A stretch of 64,000 nt of DNA, from NCBI RefSeq assembly GCF_012516315.1, contig NZ_CP051185.1, forward strand, positions 3,849,363-3,913,362. Direction: 5' to 3'. The stretch comes from Limnospira fusiformis SAG 85.79 (lineage in GTDB: Bacteria; Cyanobacteriota; Cyanobacteriia; Cyanobacteriales; Microcoleaceae). Of the stretch, positions 1 to 8,622 are shown one piece after another. Numbering within the stretch: the first letter of the stretch is position 1; every line of letters begins with the position of its first letter. The position numbers and the translations under genes are program-made. Below the pieces are notes generated by a model. It made no database searches. It was not told where the DNA came from and saw only the letters and a list, made by a program, of their open reading frames with translations.

Positions 1-1411
1 CCAATTGCGGATCAACCCCCGGTTTAATTAATCCCCCTTCCTTTAAATAAAGAGGAGGGGACTCGACTAGATAACTATTAATTTTTCGTGCCAGTTCTTC
101 TAACAAGGGAGGCACATTTTGTAAAGCCTTCAAATAGGGAGATTTTGCGGACTTAGCCAAGGCTGCGAGTTGTGGTAATTTCGATAAAGAATCAGCCAAA
201 CTGACCAAATCTTTAGCGTTAGCGGTACCATTAGCAGCCCTCCCTGTCAACCTTTCCAAGTCATAAATTTTCCGTAAGAGTTGCTGAAGGTCTTGTCGCA
301 ATTCGGCATTATTAATTAATTCTTGAATCGTATCATAACGGGAACATATCCCCTTAATACTCAGCAAAGGTTGCAGCAACCAACGACGTAAAGCACGAGC
401 CCCCATAGCGGTAGAAGTTTGATCTATTGCCCATAATAGAGACCCCTGCAAAGTGCCATCACGAATAGTTTGGGTAATTTCCAAATTTCGGCGAGTTTGA
501 TAATCTAAAATCAGATAATCACTAAGAGTATAACTATGTAACTGTTGTAAAGGCACGGCATTTTGTTTCTGGGTTTCCTCCAGATATTCCAAAAGTCCCC
601 CAGCGGCTCTGACTCCTAGGGGCAAATTGTGGCAACCAATACCTTCAAGTGATCGCAATTTAAACTCTTCTAAAATTCGCGACCTAGCTTCCCCCAAAGT
701 AAAAGGGATTTGGGAGCGCAAAGAATAGCAAAAGTCCGCAGGCAAACAATCAGGCAAACTCTCACTTTTCTGTCCTGGTCGTAACATTTTACCTAAATCA
801 GGCGCATGAGTAGGGAACAATATTTCCGAAGGTTGTAACCGCATCAATTCCTGAGTCAAATGTTCCAAATTCTGAGATTGAGTAGCCAAAAACTCTCCCG
901 TTGACACATCAGCATAAGCCAGACCCCAGTGGTCTCCAGCTATGACCACCGCCGCCAAAAAATTATTCTGGCGACCTGGCAGCATTTGGTCATCAGTCAA
1001 AGTTCCGGGAGTCAAAATGCGGGTAATTTCTCGCTTAACCTGTCGTCGTTCTTTAGCAGCGATCGCCGCATCTTCCACCTGATCACAAATCACCACCGGA
1101 TAGCCCTTTTCCAGCAACATATTGCTATAGCGGTAAACGTGCTCAAAAGGCACGCCAGTCATGGGGACCCGACCAATTTCCTTTCCTGCTGATTTAGTAG
1201 TTTGAACCAACTCTAATTCGCGGGCAATTGTAACGGCATCCTGAAAAAAACACTCAAAGAAATCCCCCACCCGAAAAAACAGTAAAGCATGGGGATATTG
1301 GTCTTTCACCTCAATGTATCGCTGCATCATCTCCGACAGTTGAGAGCGATCCAATTGTCGGTAGTCCGCATTATTAGGTAAAGATTCCGATCCACTAGGG
1401 GAAAAATTCAT
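1..1411 (-). CDS. mutS: DNA mismatch repair protein MutS, N-terminal part (runs off window edge)
   Basis: Translating the minus strand from the ATG at 1411 gives about 470 residues that stay open to base 1. The N-terminus carries the mismatch-recognition motif GDFFE (Phe51-Phe52-Glu53, the Phe-X-Glu wedge of MutS), followed by a domain I stretch containing TGVPFEHVYRY, then the connector and the start of the lever domain (LRRWLLQPL). The ATPase domain lies beyond the window. MutS binds base mismatches as a dimer and recruits MutL. The start was chosen because it is the first ATG ahead of a normal-length domain I. No partner gene is visible on this side. The call is secure; only completeness is unknown. 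Confidence 0.95.
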   Translation of the reverse strand, partial: MNFSPSGSESLPNNADYRQLDRSQLSEMMQRYIEVKDQYPHALLFFRVGDFFECFFQDAVTIARELELVQTTKSAGKEIGRVPMTGVPFEHVYRYSNMLLEKGYPVVICDQVEDAAIAAKERRQVKREITRILTPGTLTDDQMLPGRQNNFLAAVVIAGDHWGLAYADVSTGEFLATQSQNLEHLTQELMRLQPSEILFPTHAPDLGKMLRPGQKSESLPDCLPADFCYSLRSQIPFTLGEARSRILEEFKLRSLEGIGCHNLPLGVRAAGGLLEYLEETQKQNAVPLQQLHSYTLSDYLILDYQTRRNLEITQTIRDGTLQGSLLWAIDQTSTAMGARALRRWLLQPLLSIKGICSRYDTIQELINNAELRQDLQQLLRKIYDLERLTGRAANGTANAKDLVSLADSLSKLPQLAALAKSAKSPYLKALQNVPPLLEELARKINSYLVESPPLYLKEGGLIKPGVDPQL

Positions 1412-1783
1412 AAGCGATTTAAGGAGCTTTTAACATCGGAACTGCCAACACACATATTATCATCATTGACAACGTAGTAGGGGAGGCATCTAGCAATCAG
1501 GAAGTCCAGACTCTTTATAGCCACCGGGTGCTGAAAGTATCTATATCAAGGTGAACCACCTAGACTATAGCCCTAACCAGAGCTCAGGCTACCATCCAGG
1601 TAAATATTACCATTGATGATGTTGACGACACCCAACTACCCCCAAATGCAAGCCGTAAGCAACAAATTTTAACCTAACTCCCAGGCTAATTACTGTTCAT
1701 GGGGCTTGACTAATGCTACCATTGGACTAAAGGCTATCAACTCAGGGGCTACCAATCGAATTAAAACCCTTTCGTCTCATAGG
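1412..1783. other. Intergenic stretch with a decayed reading frame
   Basis: No intact gene is visible. One plus-strand frame (codons starting at 1423) reads in two blocks separated by stops. The second block, about 1564-1675, contains ATIQVNITIDDVDD, which faintly resembles the end of a cadherin/Calx-beta-like adhesin repeat. This may be the rubble of a large surface protein, interrupted where the IS607-type element begins at 1784. It could equally be chance, since the block is short and has no start codon. Confidence 0.2.
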
Positions 1784-1861
1784 AGCATGATTTAATCTCA
1801 AATTAGGTTAATATTTTAGGGCAATATGGTATAAGAAGCGAGAAGAGTTGAGGATAAACCT

Positions 1862-2470
1862 ATTGCCAGATATGTCAAACCCAAGGAAGCGGCCCAAATC
1901 CTTGGAGTCCATGAAAGAATACTCCGCAGATGGGACGACAATGGCTCAATCGAGACCATCAGAACCCCCGCTGGGCAACGACGATACAACGTTGAGTCAT
2001 ATTCTGATTCCATATCAGGCAGTGACAAACGCAAAGTCGTTATCTATGCCAGAGTTAGTAGCCGCGCCCAGCAGTCCGACCTCAACCGACAGGTAACCGC
2101 ACTGTCCAACCTCTACCCCGAAGCAGAAGTCGTCTCAGAAATCGGAGGCGGGCTCAACTTCAAGCGAAAGAAAATGCTGGCCTTACTGGGACATCATTTG
2201 TCAGGAGATGTCCGCATGGTTGTCGTTGCCCACAAAGACCGATTGGCAATATGGGGATTTGACTGGTTTCGATGGCTCTGTGAGTAAAACAGGTGCTCAC
2301 TCATGGTTCTCAACCAGACAAGTCTCAGTCCAGAACCAGAAATGGTTGAGGACATCCTCGCCCTCCTCCACTGCTTTAGCTCCAGATTATACGGACGGAG
2401 TAAATACAAAACTCAGGTCAAAGAAGATCCGGATTTACCCCAGCCCCGAGCTAAATCAAGTCTGGCGTAA
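1862..2470 (+). pseudogene. tnpA: IS607-type serine recombinase TnpA, nonsense-interrupted
   Basis: One reading frame encodes a MerR-like helix-turn-helix (YVKPKEAAQILGVH), a serine-recombinase catalytic core start (VVIYARVSS, with the nucleophile serine in ARVSS), a QQSDLNRQ segment and HKDRLA. It then stops at TAA 2285-2287. After the stop the same frame continues with the typical IS607 C-terminus (EMVEDILALLHCFSSRLYGR) and ends at 2468-2470. Frame is kept throughout, so a single nonsense change is the main lesion. No ATG sits at the expected N-terminus (ATT at 1862), so the start may also be lost. In intact relatives this enzyme catalyses element excision and integration. Confidence 0.8.
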
Positions 2471-3543
2471 ATGGCTGGCCGCTTGTCGGTATTGCTACAA
2501 CCAAGCAATTGCATTATCCCGGAGTGGTAAACGACTAAGCAAGTTAAAGTTACGCTGCGGAAGTGATGCAGAGTGACTTACCCGAATGGGTCAAAGAAAC
2601 ACCCTGCCACATTCGGCAAAATGCCATCTTTGATGCCTATCTCGCCTTTTCAGCCAGTCCTGGCGCAAGGTTTAGGAGCTGTCGGGATAGTTCTCAAGCC
2701 ATCAAGTTTAACGATGCTAATTTCTCTTCAGGGAGTTGGTATCCAAGACTAACGAAAGGATTAACTTTCATGGTTTCCGAACCCATCCCTAAAACTTGCG
2801 GGCAAGGGACTCAGTTGGTGTTTACCAAAGGTCGATGGTTGGCGATTTTCCCTGAGCCAGTTGCCGTTACCCCAACTGAAGCTACTGGCGTAATTGCATT
2901 AGACCCGGGTGTGCGAACTTTCATAACTGGGTTTGATGGTTCACGATTTCTGGAATTGGGCTCCGGGGATATTGGAGGCATTACTAGGCTATGTCAACAT
3001 TTGGATGATTTGATGAGCCGAATCGCCAAGGAACCCTGTCGTTCAAGAAGGCGACGGATGAGGCAAGCGGCTCAACGAATGAGAACCAAAATCCGCAATC
3101 TAGTTGATGAAGCCCACAAACAAATTGCTCATTACTTGACTAATGACTACAGCATAATTTTTCTGCCCACCTTCGAGACTTCCAACATGGTTGCCAAGGT
3201 GAAGCGGAAAATCAAATCCAAGACTGCCCGCGCCATGCTGACATGGGCGCATTATCGATTCAAACTAACCCTGAGACATCAAGGGGAAATAACTGGAACC
3301 ACAGTTGTAGATGTGACCGAAGAATACACCAGCAAAACCTGTACTCACTGTGGTCATGTGCATTCCCAGCTAGGTGGCTCAAAAGTGTTCCGATGTCCGG
3401 AGTGTGGGTTCACTCTACCCAGGGACTGGAACGGTGCTTTTGGAATCTTTCTAAAAGCTTTGCGGGATACCGCCTCTGTTACCTTAACGGGTAATAGTGC
3501 TATCGTCGCATTGTCAGGCAATAGCCGGATAAATGTCGCGTAA
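2400..3543 (+). pseudogene. tnpB: IS607-type TnpB (RNA-guided nuclease family), frameshifted
   Basis: The N-terminus (KLRSKKIRIYPSPELNQVW) is read in one frame up to about 2560, where an apparent extra G in tgcggaagtg shifts the frame. The rest is open from 2563 to 3543. The body has the RuvC-I aspartate in IALDPGVRTF, the catalytic glutamate region FLPTFE, a CTHCGH...CPECG zinc ribbon and the terminal DWNGA motif. TnpB is an omega-RNA-guided endonuclease that helps the element persist. Initiation at GTG 2563 would give a 326-residue protein lacking the N-terminal wedge, probably inactive. The 3' end is nearly identical to the tails at 4988-5221 and 9844-10078. Confidence 0.8.
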
Positions 3544-3546
3544 ATG

Positions 3547-3941
3547 TATAGCATTAGTCAAGGTGGTTAGGACGCAGCTTTGAGAACGGAATCCATGGCA
3601 TCATGGAGAGAATCAAACTGCTCACGTGCAGTGGCGAATACGGGCTTTCAGCCACGACCAACATTTCTCTATCTTGTTGAGGTCTGGCGAATAAGGCGGA
3701 AGATAGAGTAAACGGCATTGAGCTGCCTCCACCAGTTCAGCAATCCGTCCCCCTTTATGAAACGTTGCATTGTCCAATACTAGAGTCTGACCTGGCTTCA
3801 ATGTTGGAATTAAGATGAACTCCAACCACAACTCAAACACTGTCCGATTACAACAACCCTCAAAGCTAAAGGGAGCTAAGAGTTGTTGATGACACCATGC
3901 GGCTATCATACTTACCCTGCCCTGCCTCTTCCCTGATTTGA
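3547..3941 (-). mobile_element. Truncated IS630 copy (3' part only)
   Basis: These 395 bases are identical to 4027-4421, the left 395 bases of the complete IS630 copy, including the terminal sequence tatagcattagtcaaggtgg. Identity stops abruptly at 3941. Only the C-terminal part of the transposase remains (minus frame 3622-3909, with LVLDNATFHK and YSPDLNKIEKCW). The insertion lies in a TA dinucleotide just behind the tnpB stop codon, the normal IS630 target. Confidence 0.85.
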
Positions 3942-3995
3942 TATCAAGTTCGCTTAATCGGTTATAATATCAGTGACCAATGCCAAACTTGCGTT

Positions 3996-4028
3996 ATGCC
4001 CAGACGAATTAGTATAGCTCCCCACTTA
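3996..4028 (+). pseudogene. 5' stub of another IS630-like transposase
   Basis: ATG at 3996 starts MPRRISIAPHL, which resembles the N-terminus of a different IS630-family transposase. It is cut after 11 codons by the left end of the complete IS630 copy at 4027. Bases 3942-3995 are probably the 5' end of the same element. The match is short, so the identification is tentative. Confidence 0.4.
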
Positions 4029-4987
4029 TAGCATTAGTCAAGGTGGTTAGGACGCAGCTTTGAGAACGGAATCCATGGCATCATGGAGAGAATCAAACTG
4101 CTCACGTGCAGTGGCGAATACGGGCTTTCAGCCACGACCAACATTTCTCTATCTTGTTGAGGTCTGGCGAATAAGGCGGAAGATAGAGTAAACGGCATTG
4201 AGCTGCCTCCACCAGTTCAGCAATCCGTCCCCCTTTATGAAACGTTGCATTGTCCAATACTAGAGTCTGACCTGGCTTCAATGTTGGAATTAAGATGAAC
4301 TCCAACCACAACTCAAACACTGTCCGATTACAACAACCCTCAAAGCTAAAGGGAGCTAAGAGTTGTTGATGACACCATGCGGCTATCATACTTACCCTGC
4401 CCTGCCTCTTCCCTGATTTGAGTGCATGGAAGCGTTTTCCTTCCTCGCAGTAACCATAAGGGTAATCCGAGTCCTGACTATTCATGCCGGCTTCATCGAG
4501 GTAGACCACTTCTTCCGGCTCCATCTGTTCAATCTGAGCCATAAACTCCTCTCGCTGTTGCTCATCACGTTCTTGGTAGCCGTAAGTTTTTTTCTGGTGA
4601 AGCCAATTTTCTTCAAGGCTCTGGATATGGTGCGAGGAGAGATGTCGTCATCCCAAAGTTCAGCCATTTGAGCTGCTGTTTTGTCGCCATGCTCTTGGGC
4701 AAAAGCCTTGAATTTTTGCCAGTCGGTAATTTTGTGGTTATTGCCAGGTCGGTGATGAGGTTTAGGGAGGAAGTCTCCGGTCTGTGCTTTTCTTTGCAGC
4801 CAGAGATTAATGGTGTTCCGGCTGACATGGAAAACTTGACTGGCTTCTGTTTTGGGCATACCGTCTAGTTCAATGGCATCAATAACTTTTTGTCTGAGGT
4901 CGTAACTATAGGGGGCTGGCATTTTTGGTCTTCTTAGTCATCTCGTCCTCTCCATTATACGTCCTAAGTATTCTGTCTTGTGCTATA
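4027..4987 (-). mobile_element. Complete IS630-family element
   Basis: The element is bounded by imperfect terminal inverted repeats beginning tatagca at 4027 and ending tgctata at 4987; 22 of the first 30 positions agree, by hand alignment. It sits between TA dinucleotides as IS630/Tc1 elements do, and carries one transposase gene in two overlapping frames. Its flanks do not match: the left side is the stub at 3996-4028 and the right side is an internal piece of tnpB. This implies rearrangement after insertion. Confidence 0.85.
4102..4922 (-). CDS. IS630-family DDE transposase, made by -1 frameshifting
   Basis: Frame 1 (4922 down to 4482) carries the N-terminal helix-turn-helix (YDLRQKVIDAI, SRNTINLWLQRK). 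Frame 2 (to 4102) carries the catalytic domain with YLDEAGM, LVLDNATFHK and YSPDLNKIEKCW, the D, D and E of the DDE triad. The frames join by a -1 slip at a run of seven A on the coding strand (plus-strand T run 4587-4593). Reading through it joins TRKK to TYGYQERDEQQ without loss. Programmed frameshifting is common in this family and keeps transposase scarce. Both halves look intact, so this copy may be active. A simple mutation is the alternative explanation for the split. Confidence 0.85.
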
Positions 4988-5221
4988 GATGTGACGGAAG
5001 AATACACCAGCAAAATCTGTACTCACTGTGGTCATGTGCATTCCCAGCTAGGTGGCTCAAAAGTGTTCCGATGTCCGGAGTGTGGGTTTACTCTACCCAG
5101 GGACTGGAACGGTGCTTTTGGAATCTTTCTAAAAGCTTTGCGGGATACCGCCTCTGTTACCTTAACGGGTAATAGTGCTATCGTCGCATTGTCAGGCAAT
5201 AGCCGGATAAATGTCGCGTAA
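4988..5221 (+). pseudogene. TnpB C-terminal fragment (second copy)
   Basis: Starting immediately at the right end of the IS630 copy, this encodes DVTEEYTSK, the CTHCGH...CPECG zinc ribbon and DWNGAFGIFLKAL. It is nearly identical to the last 78 codons of the tnpB ending at 3543. Everything upstream, including the RuvC aspartate, is missing, so it cannot be a nuclease. The IS630 evidently landed in the TA of gttgtagatg in this copy. Confidence 0.85.
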
Positions 5222-5661
5222 ATGTATCAGAATCAATCCATCGTTTGGGAAGATCTCAATGTGTCTGGGATGCTGAAAAACCGAAAGCTCAGTAGAGCTA
5301 TTAGCTGGCAGGGTTGGCGGGAATTCAGGGTTTTGGTTAAGGCTAAATCTGAAAAGTTTGGTCGTCAGTTTAACGTCATCAATCGCTGGGAACCCACAAG
5401 TCAAATTGGTTCTGGCTGTGGGTTCCGATGGGGCCAGCTTGATCTCTCTGTCCGTTCAGTGCTTTGCATCAATTGCGGGGCCCAACAGGATAGAGATGAA
5501 AATGCAGCCCGAAATATAGAAATGGTCGGCATGGGGCATCGGCACGACCTTAAATGGACACAGAGGGAAGATAAGACTGGCTTGCAAGCACATCGAGCGC
5601 GAAGTGTCAAGAATCACCGTAGCTTCAGCCCGGTGAGTATGTCAACTAAAACCCAATTTTG
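5222..5661 (+). pseudogene. 3' end of an IS200/IS605-type tnpB
   Basis: The frame encodes IVWEDLNVSGMLKNRKLSRA, then SGCGFRWG...LCINCGAQQDRDENAARNI, the zinc ribbon and last aspartate motif of an IS605-type TnpB distinct from the IS607-type one next to it. The first zinc-ribbon cysteine is replaced by glycine (SQIGSGCG; family usually Cys-X2-Cys). The N-terminal two thirds are absent. The conserved element end (gcttcagcccggtgagtatg) follows at about 5623-5642 and overlaps the 3' end of the convergent hydrolase gene. Confidence 0.75.
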
Positions 5662-6555
5662 AATTAGGTTGTTGACCTGTTCGGGTATTTCATCATGGGG
5701 ACAGTGACCAGCATTTAAAAAATATTCCGTCAGTTGGGGGTAATATTCACGAAAGCGATCGCTTCTCGCGCGACAGTTCATCCAAGGATCTCCTTCTCCC
5801 CATAACATCAACAGTGGACAGCGAAGACGCGATAATAAAACATCTACCGGATCTCCCTGACGACTCTTAAACACCGATGCAAATACCTTAGCCGCGCCGG
5901 GAGTGCAGGAAGGACGATATATTTCCTCCACCAGGCGATCGGTAACAGCACTTTGATCCAAATAAACTTTTTGCAGAGTTTTCCGAATTACTGAACGTCG
6001 CCTAGTCCATTGGAAAACCAAAAAAGTCGTCCAGTCCTGAATTAGGAGTGATCGCATCATTCTCGAGGTCTTTTGTTTCCAGGTAGGCGGTTCTATCTTA
6101 GTCTGAGTATCCGAAAACGGACCCGCACTATTCAATAAAATCAACCCCGCCACCCCATCAGGATAATCCGCCGCCACGCACAGACTAGCATAACCCCCCA
6201 ACGAATTACCCGCCAAAACCGTTGGCCGTCCGATCACCTCGGTCATAAAATCATGAAGCTGATCGCGCCACAACTGTCCAGTATATTCCCAATCAGGTTT
6301 AGCCGATCGCCCAAACCCTAACAAATCAATAGCCCACACATCAAACTCAGAACTTAATCCCTCAATATTCTTGCGCCAGTGGTCTGTCGATGCACCGAAC
6401 CCATGCACCAACAATAAAGAGGGGCGTTGGTCAACCTTTGTCGTTGCCACATCCTCACCCGCTGAACCTTCTCTGACATAATAAATCAATTGATCGCGCC
6501 ACTTCCAATAAGTCCCCTCATAGGAGTTCGAGTCAGTTACTAAAGTAGTTTGCAT
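5614..6555 (-). CDS. Alpha/beta hydrolase with element-derived C-terminus
   Basis: A 313-residue alpha/beta-hydrolase-fold protein. The oxyanion-hole motif HGFG is at 51-54, the nucleophile elbow GNSLGG puts Ser118 at its centre, and the acid and histidine are Asp256 (GEGDPW) and His284 (NAGHCPHDE), so the triad is complete. It resembles cyanobacterial/plant hydrolases of the epoxide-hydrolase/pheophytinase type; the substrate is unknown. The last ten or so codons (VDILTGLKLR) are the reverse complement of the IS605-type end, so insertion removed the native stop and supplied a new one. It is probably still functional, because the catalytic His lies upstream. A gene of unknown function lies 60 bases upstream on the same strand. 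Confidence 0.85.
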   Translation of the reverse strand: MQTTLVTDSNSYEGTYWKWRDQLIYYVREGSAGEDVATTKVDQRPSLLLVHGFGASTDHWRKNIEGLSSEFDVWAIDLLGFGRSAKPDWEYTGQLWRDQLHDFMTEVIGRPTVLAGNSLGGYASLCVAADYPDGVAGLILLNSAGPFSDTQTKIEPPTWKQKTSRMMRSLLIQDWTTFLVFQWTRRRSVIRKTLQKVYLDQSAVTDRLVEEIYRPSCTPGAAKVFASVFKSRQGDPVDVLLSRLRCPLLMLWGEGDPWMNCRARSDRFREYYPQLTEYFLNAGHCPHDEIPEQVNNLIQNWVLVDILTGLKLR

Positions 6556-6614
6556 TTTACTTAAATTCGTTAATTTTATTGGATGTTATACAGCAAAGAT
6601 TGATTAATAACCAC

Positions 6615-7238
6615 TTATTGATTCTCTCCAGGTAATCCACGCCAAGGCTGGTATTCTTCCAAATCAATCTCATCAAGAGTTGGTCCCTCTGAAGGCTCAA
6701 CCGTCATATTTGGATGTTGCACCACACAAGCCAGATGAGCCCCTTGTAAACCCCGTTTAATCCGTTCTGGAGTTTCTGCAAACAGCACAAATAGGGGGTA
6801 AATATTTTCAGCCTCTTGGGAATACAAATAACTATAATGATGAGGCATCACCCATTCATAGCCACTATCCAAGTAAACCTGAGTTAATCTCCACCGCCTC
6901 AGTAAATCCGAAAGATCTTCGTGGGGTTTATGAATAAAAATCAATATTTCCGAGCCGACTTTAACCTTCCATTCTGGATCGCACATCAACACCGCAATAT
7001 CACAGGGAAGACAAACAGCTTGATTTGGGCTAATAGTAATATGATTATGCCCCGCATAGGAAACACCATTGCGTAACCTGACAATGGGTAGCGGCAGAGT
7101 GATCAAACTTTCTTCCGGGCGGCGCAGACTGGGAATCATTTCCCAATAAGGTCGATGCTGTTGCAAAAGATTAATCATTGTATTTGCATAGCTGTATTCA
7201 GACAGCAAAGTTTCATAATGGGATTGTTGAACTGGCAT
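6615..7238 (-). CDS. Conserved cyanobacterial protein of unknown function
   Basis: A 207-residue soluble protein with no signal peptide or membrane segment. Visible features are a mid-protein SPNQAVCLPCDIAVLMCDPEW segment with three cysteines, a DLSDLLRRWRLTQVYLDSGYEW stretch and an acidic C-terminus (LDEIDLEEYQPW). I do not recognise the family. It lies between pilC and the hydrolase on the same strand, 74 bases after pilC, so co-transcription is possible but unproven. Codon use and HIP1-free coding look ordinary for the chromosome. Confidence 0.7.
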   Translation of the reverse strand: MPVQQSHYETLLSEYSYANTMINLLQQHRPYWEMIPSLRRPEESLITLPLPIVRLRNGVSYAGHNHITISPNQAVCLPCDIAVLMCDPEWKVKVGSEILIFIHKPHEDLSDLLRRWRLTQVYLDSGYEWVMPHHYSYLYSQEAENIYPLFVLFAETPERIKRGLQGAHLACVVQHPNMTVEPSEGPTLDEIDLEEYQPWRGLPGENQ

Positions 7239-7312
7239 TTTTTAAAAACCTGGTAACATCTTTTCCGACCACAGGAGAAATTAATTTCCCCGGCGATTTG
7301 GTGTCGTAGCAC

Positions 7313-8446
7313 TTATAAACTCTCAAACACCTTAAACATTGGCAGATACATCGACAGCAGTACAGAAGCCACAATACCCCCTACTACTACAATCATTAAA
7401 GGTTCTAGCGCACTGGTTAGAGATTTTACCGCCTCCTCAACTTCCGTTTCATAGAAAGCGCCTACTTTCATTAACATTTTATCAAGTTCCCCAGATTCTT
7501 CTCCGATCGCAATCATCTGAATCGCCAAACCTGGGAACACATTTTCTTCCTGTAAAGCCAGACTGATCAATCCCCCCTGTTGAATCTCATTTCTGGCGTA
7601 CTCAATGGCATTAGCGATCGCCTGATTACCAGCTACATCTCGGACAATTTCCATAGAGTTCATAATCGGCACACCAGAACGAGTCAGACTACCAAAAATA
7701 ATACAGAAACGCGCCACCGCCGACTTTTCCAGAATCGCACCAAATAGGGGCAGTTTCAAGTAAATCTTATCAAAAAATAACCGCCCAGAGTCAGTTTTAT
7801 AAGCCACAGTATAGGCAAAATAAATACCAATCAATGAGCCAATTACTATAGCTTGGGGAATAGGCGGCCAAGTCGTACAAAAATCACTGATTTTCAGCAT
7901 CATCACCGTAAACAGAGGTAACTCCACCCCAATTTGCTCAAAAATACCCGAAAAGGTAGGTAGCAAAAACGTAGCCATACCAAAAAACACAGCGATCGCA
8001 ATAAACAATACTGTTTTTGGATAAGAAGTTGCCGACTTAATCTCACTCTGAGTTTTATGGTTTTTTTCCATCATCACCGCCAGACGTTCTAGGGTTTCAT
8101 CCAAAACCCCCCCAGTTTCTCCTGCCGACACCATACTCACAAAAAGCTGGTCAAACACATCAGGAAACTTTCTCATTGACGATGATAATTCCTCCCCTTC
8201 TTCCACATCAGCACGCAGAGTATTAATAGCCCTTTTTAGCTTCGCATTTTCACACTGTTCTCCCAGCACACTTAAACAGCGAGCCATCGAGATACCTGCA
8301 TTAAACATAGCCGCAAACTGACGGGCAAAGATCGCGAGATCTTTCACCGTAATCGATGCCATCGCTACATTCAGATCTTCCTCGAATTTCTTGAAGTCAA
8401 AGCCTTGTTTTCGAGAGTGGCTCTTGACCATCCTATTAGTTGTCAT
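7313..8446 (-). CDS. pilC: Type IV pilus inner-membrane platform protein PilC
   Basis: 377 residues with two T2SF (GspF-like) domains, each ending in membrane helices. The first has FARQFAAMFNAGISMARCL and VSAGETGGVLDETLERLA. The second has FCIIFGSLTRSGVPIMNSMEI and AIGEESGELDKMLMKVG, followed by a C-terminal membrane helix (MIVVVGGIVASVLLSMYLPMF). PilC is the platform on which PilB and PilT act. The start is the ATG giving MTTNRMVKSH, and length is close to the family norm. It follows pilT by 176 bases on the same strand, as in other cyanobacteria. It is needed for pilus assembly, motility and DNA uptake. Confidence 0.95.
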   Translation of the reverse strand: MTTNRMVKSHSRKQGFDFKKFEEDLNVAMASITVKDLAIFARQFAAMFNAGISMARCLSVLGEQCENAKLKRAINTLRADVEEGEELSSSMRKFPDVFDQLFVSMVSAGETGGVLDETLERLAVMMEKNHKTQSEIKSATSYPKTVLFIAIAVFFGMATFLLPTFSGIFEQIGVELPLFTVMMLKISDFCTTWPPIPQAIVIGSLIGIYFAYTVAYKTDSGRLFFDKIYLKLPLFGAILEKSAVARFCIIFGSLTRSGVPIMNSMEIVRDVAGNQAIANAIEYARNEIQQGGLISLALQEENVFPGLAIQMIAIGEESGELDKMLMKVGAFYETEVEEAVKSLTSALEPLMIVVVGGIVASVLLSMYLPMFKVFESL

Positions 8447-8622
8447 ATCTCACCTCTATTTATATAGATATAATTGTCAGTCTCCCATAGCACACCAAGT
8501 TCGCAACTATAGCAACCCTAAAAAAGGTAGTGACCAACCCCACTTATATGAGAGACTACAAGCAGGGGGGGGTCTGAAAAACTCTCCTTTTTAAGGATGC
8601 TTACCTACCTAACTTGGTGGTA

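Larger units (their letters stand above)
1784..3546 (+). mobile_element. IS607-type element with defective tnpA and tnpB
   Basis: The left end (aggagcatgatttaatctca, 1782-1801) recurs in inverted orientation at about 10387-10406, which identifies it as an element end. It is followed by a serine-recombinase tnpA and a downstream, slightly overlapping RuvC-type tnpB, the usual IS607 layout. Both genes are broken, so the copy is dead unless helped in trans. The right end lies just after the tnpB stop. It is interrupted at 3547 by an IS630 insertion into the TA of aatgtatcag, a sequence found intact behind the other two tnpB tails (5222 and the reverse of 9840). Confidence 0.75.
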
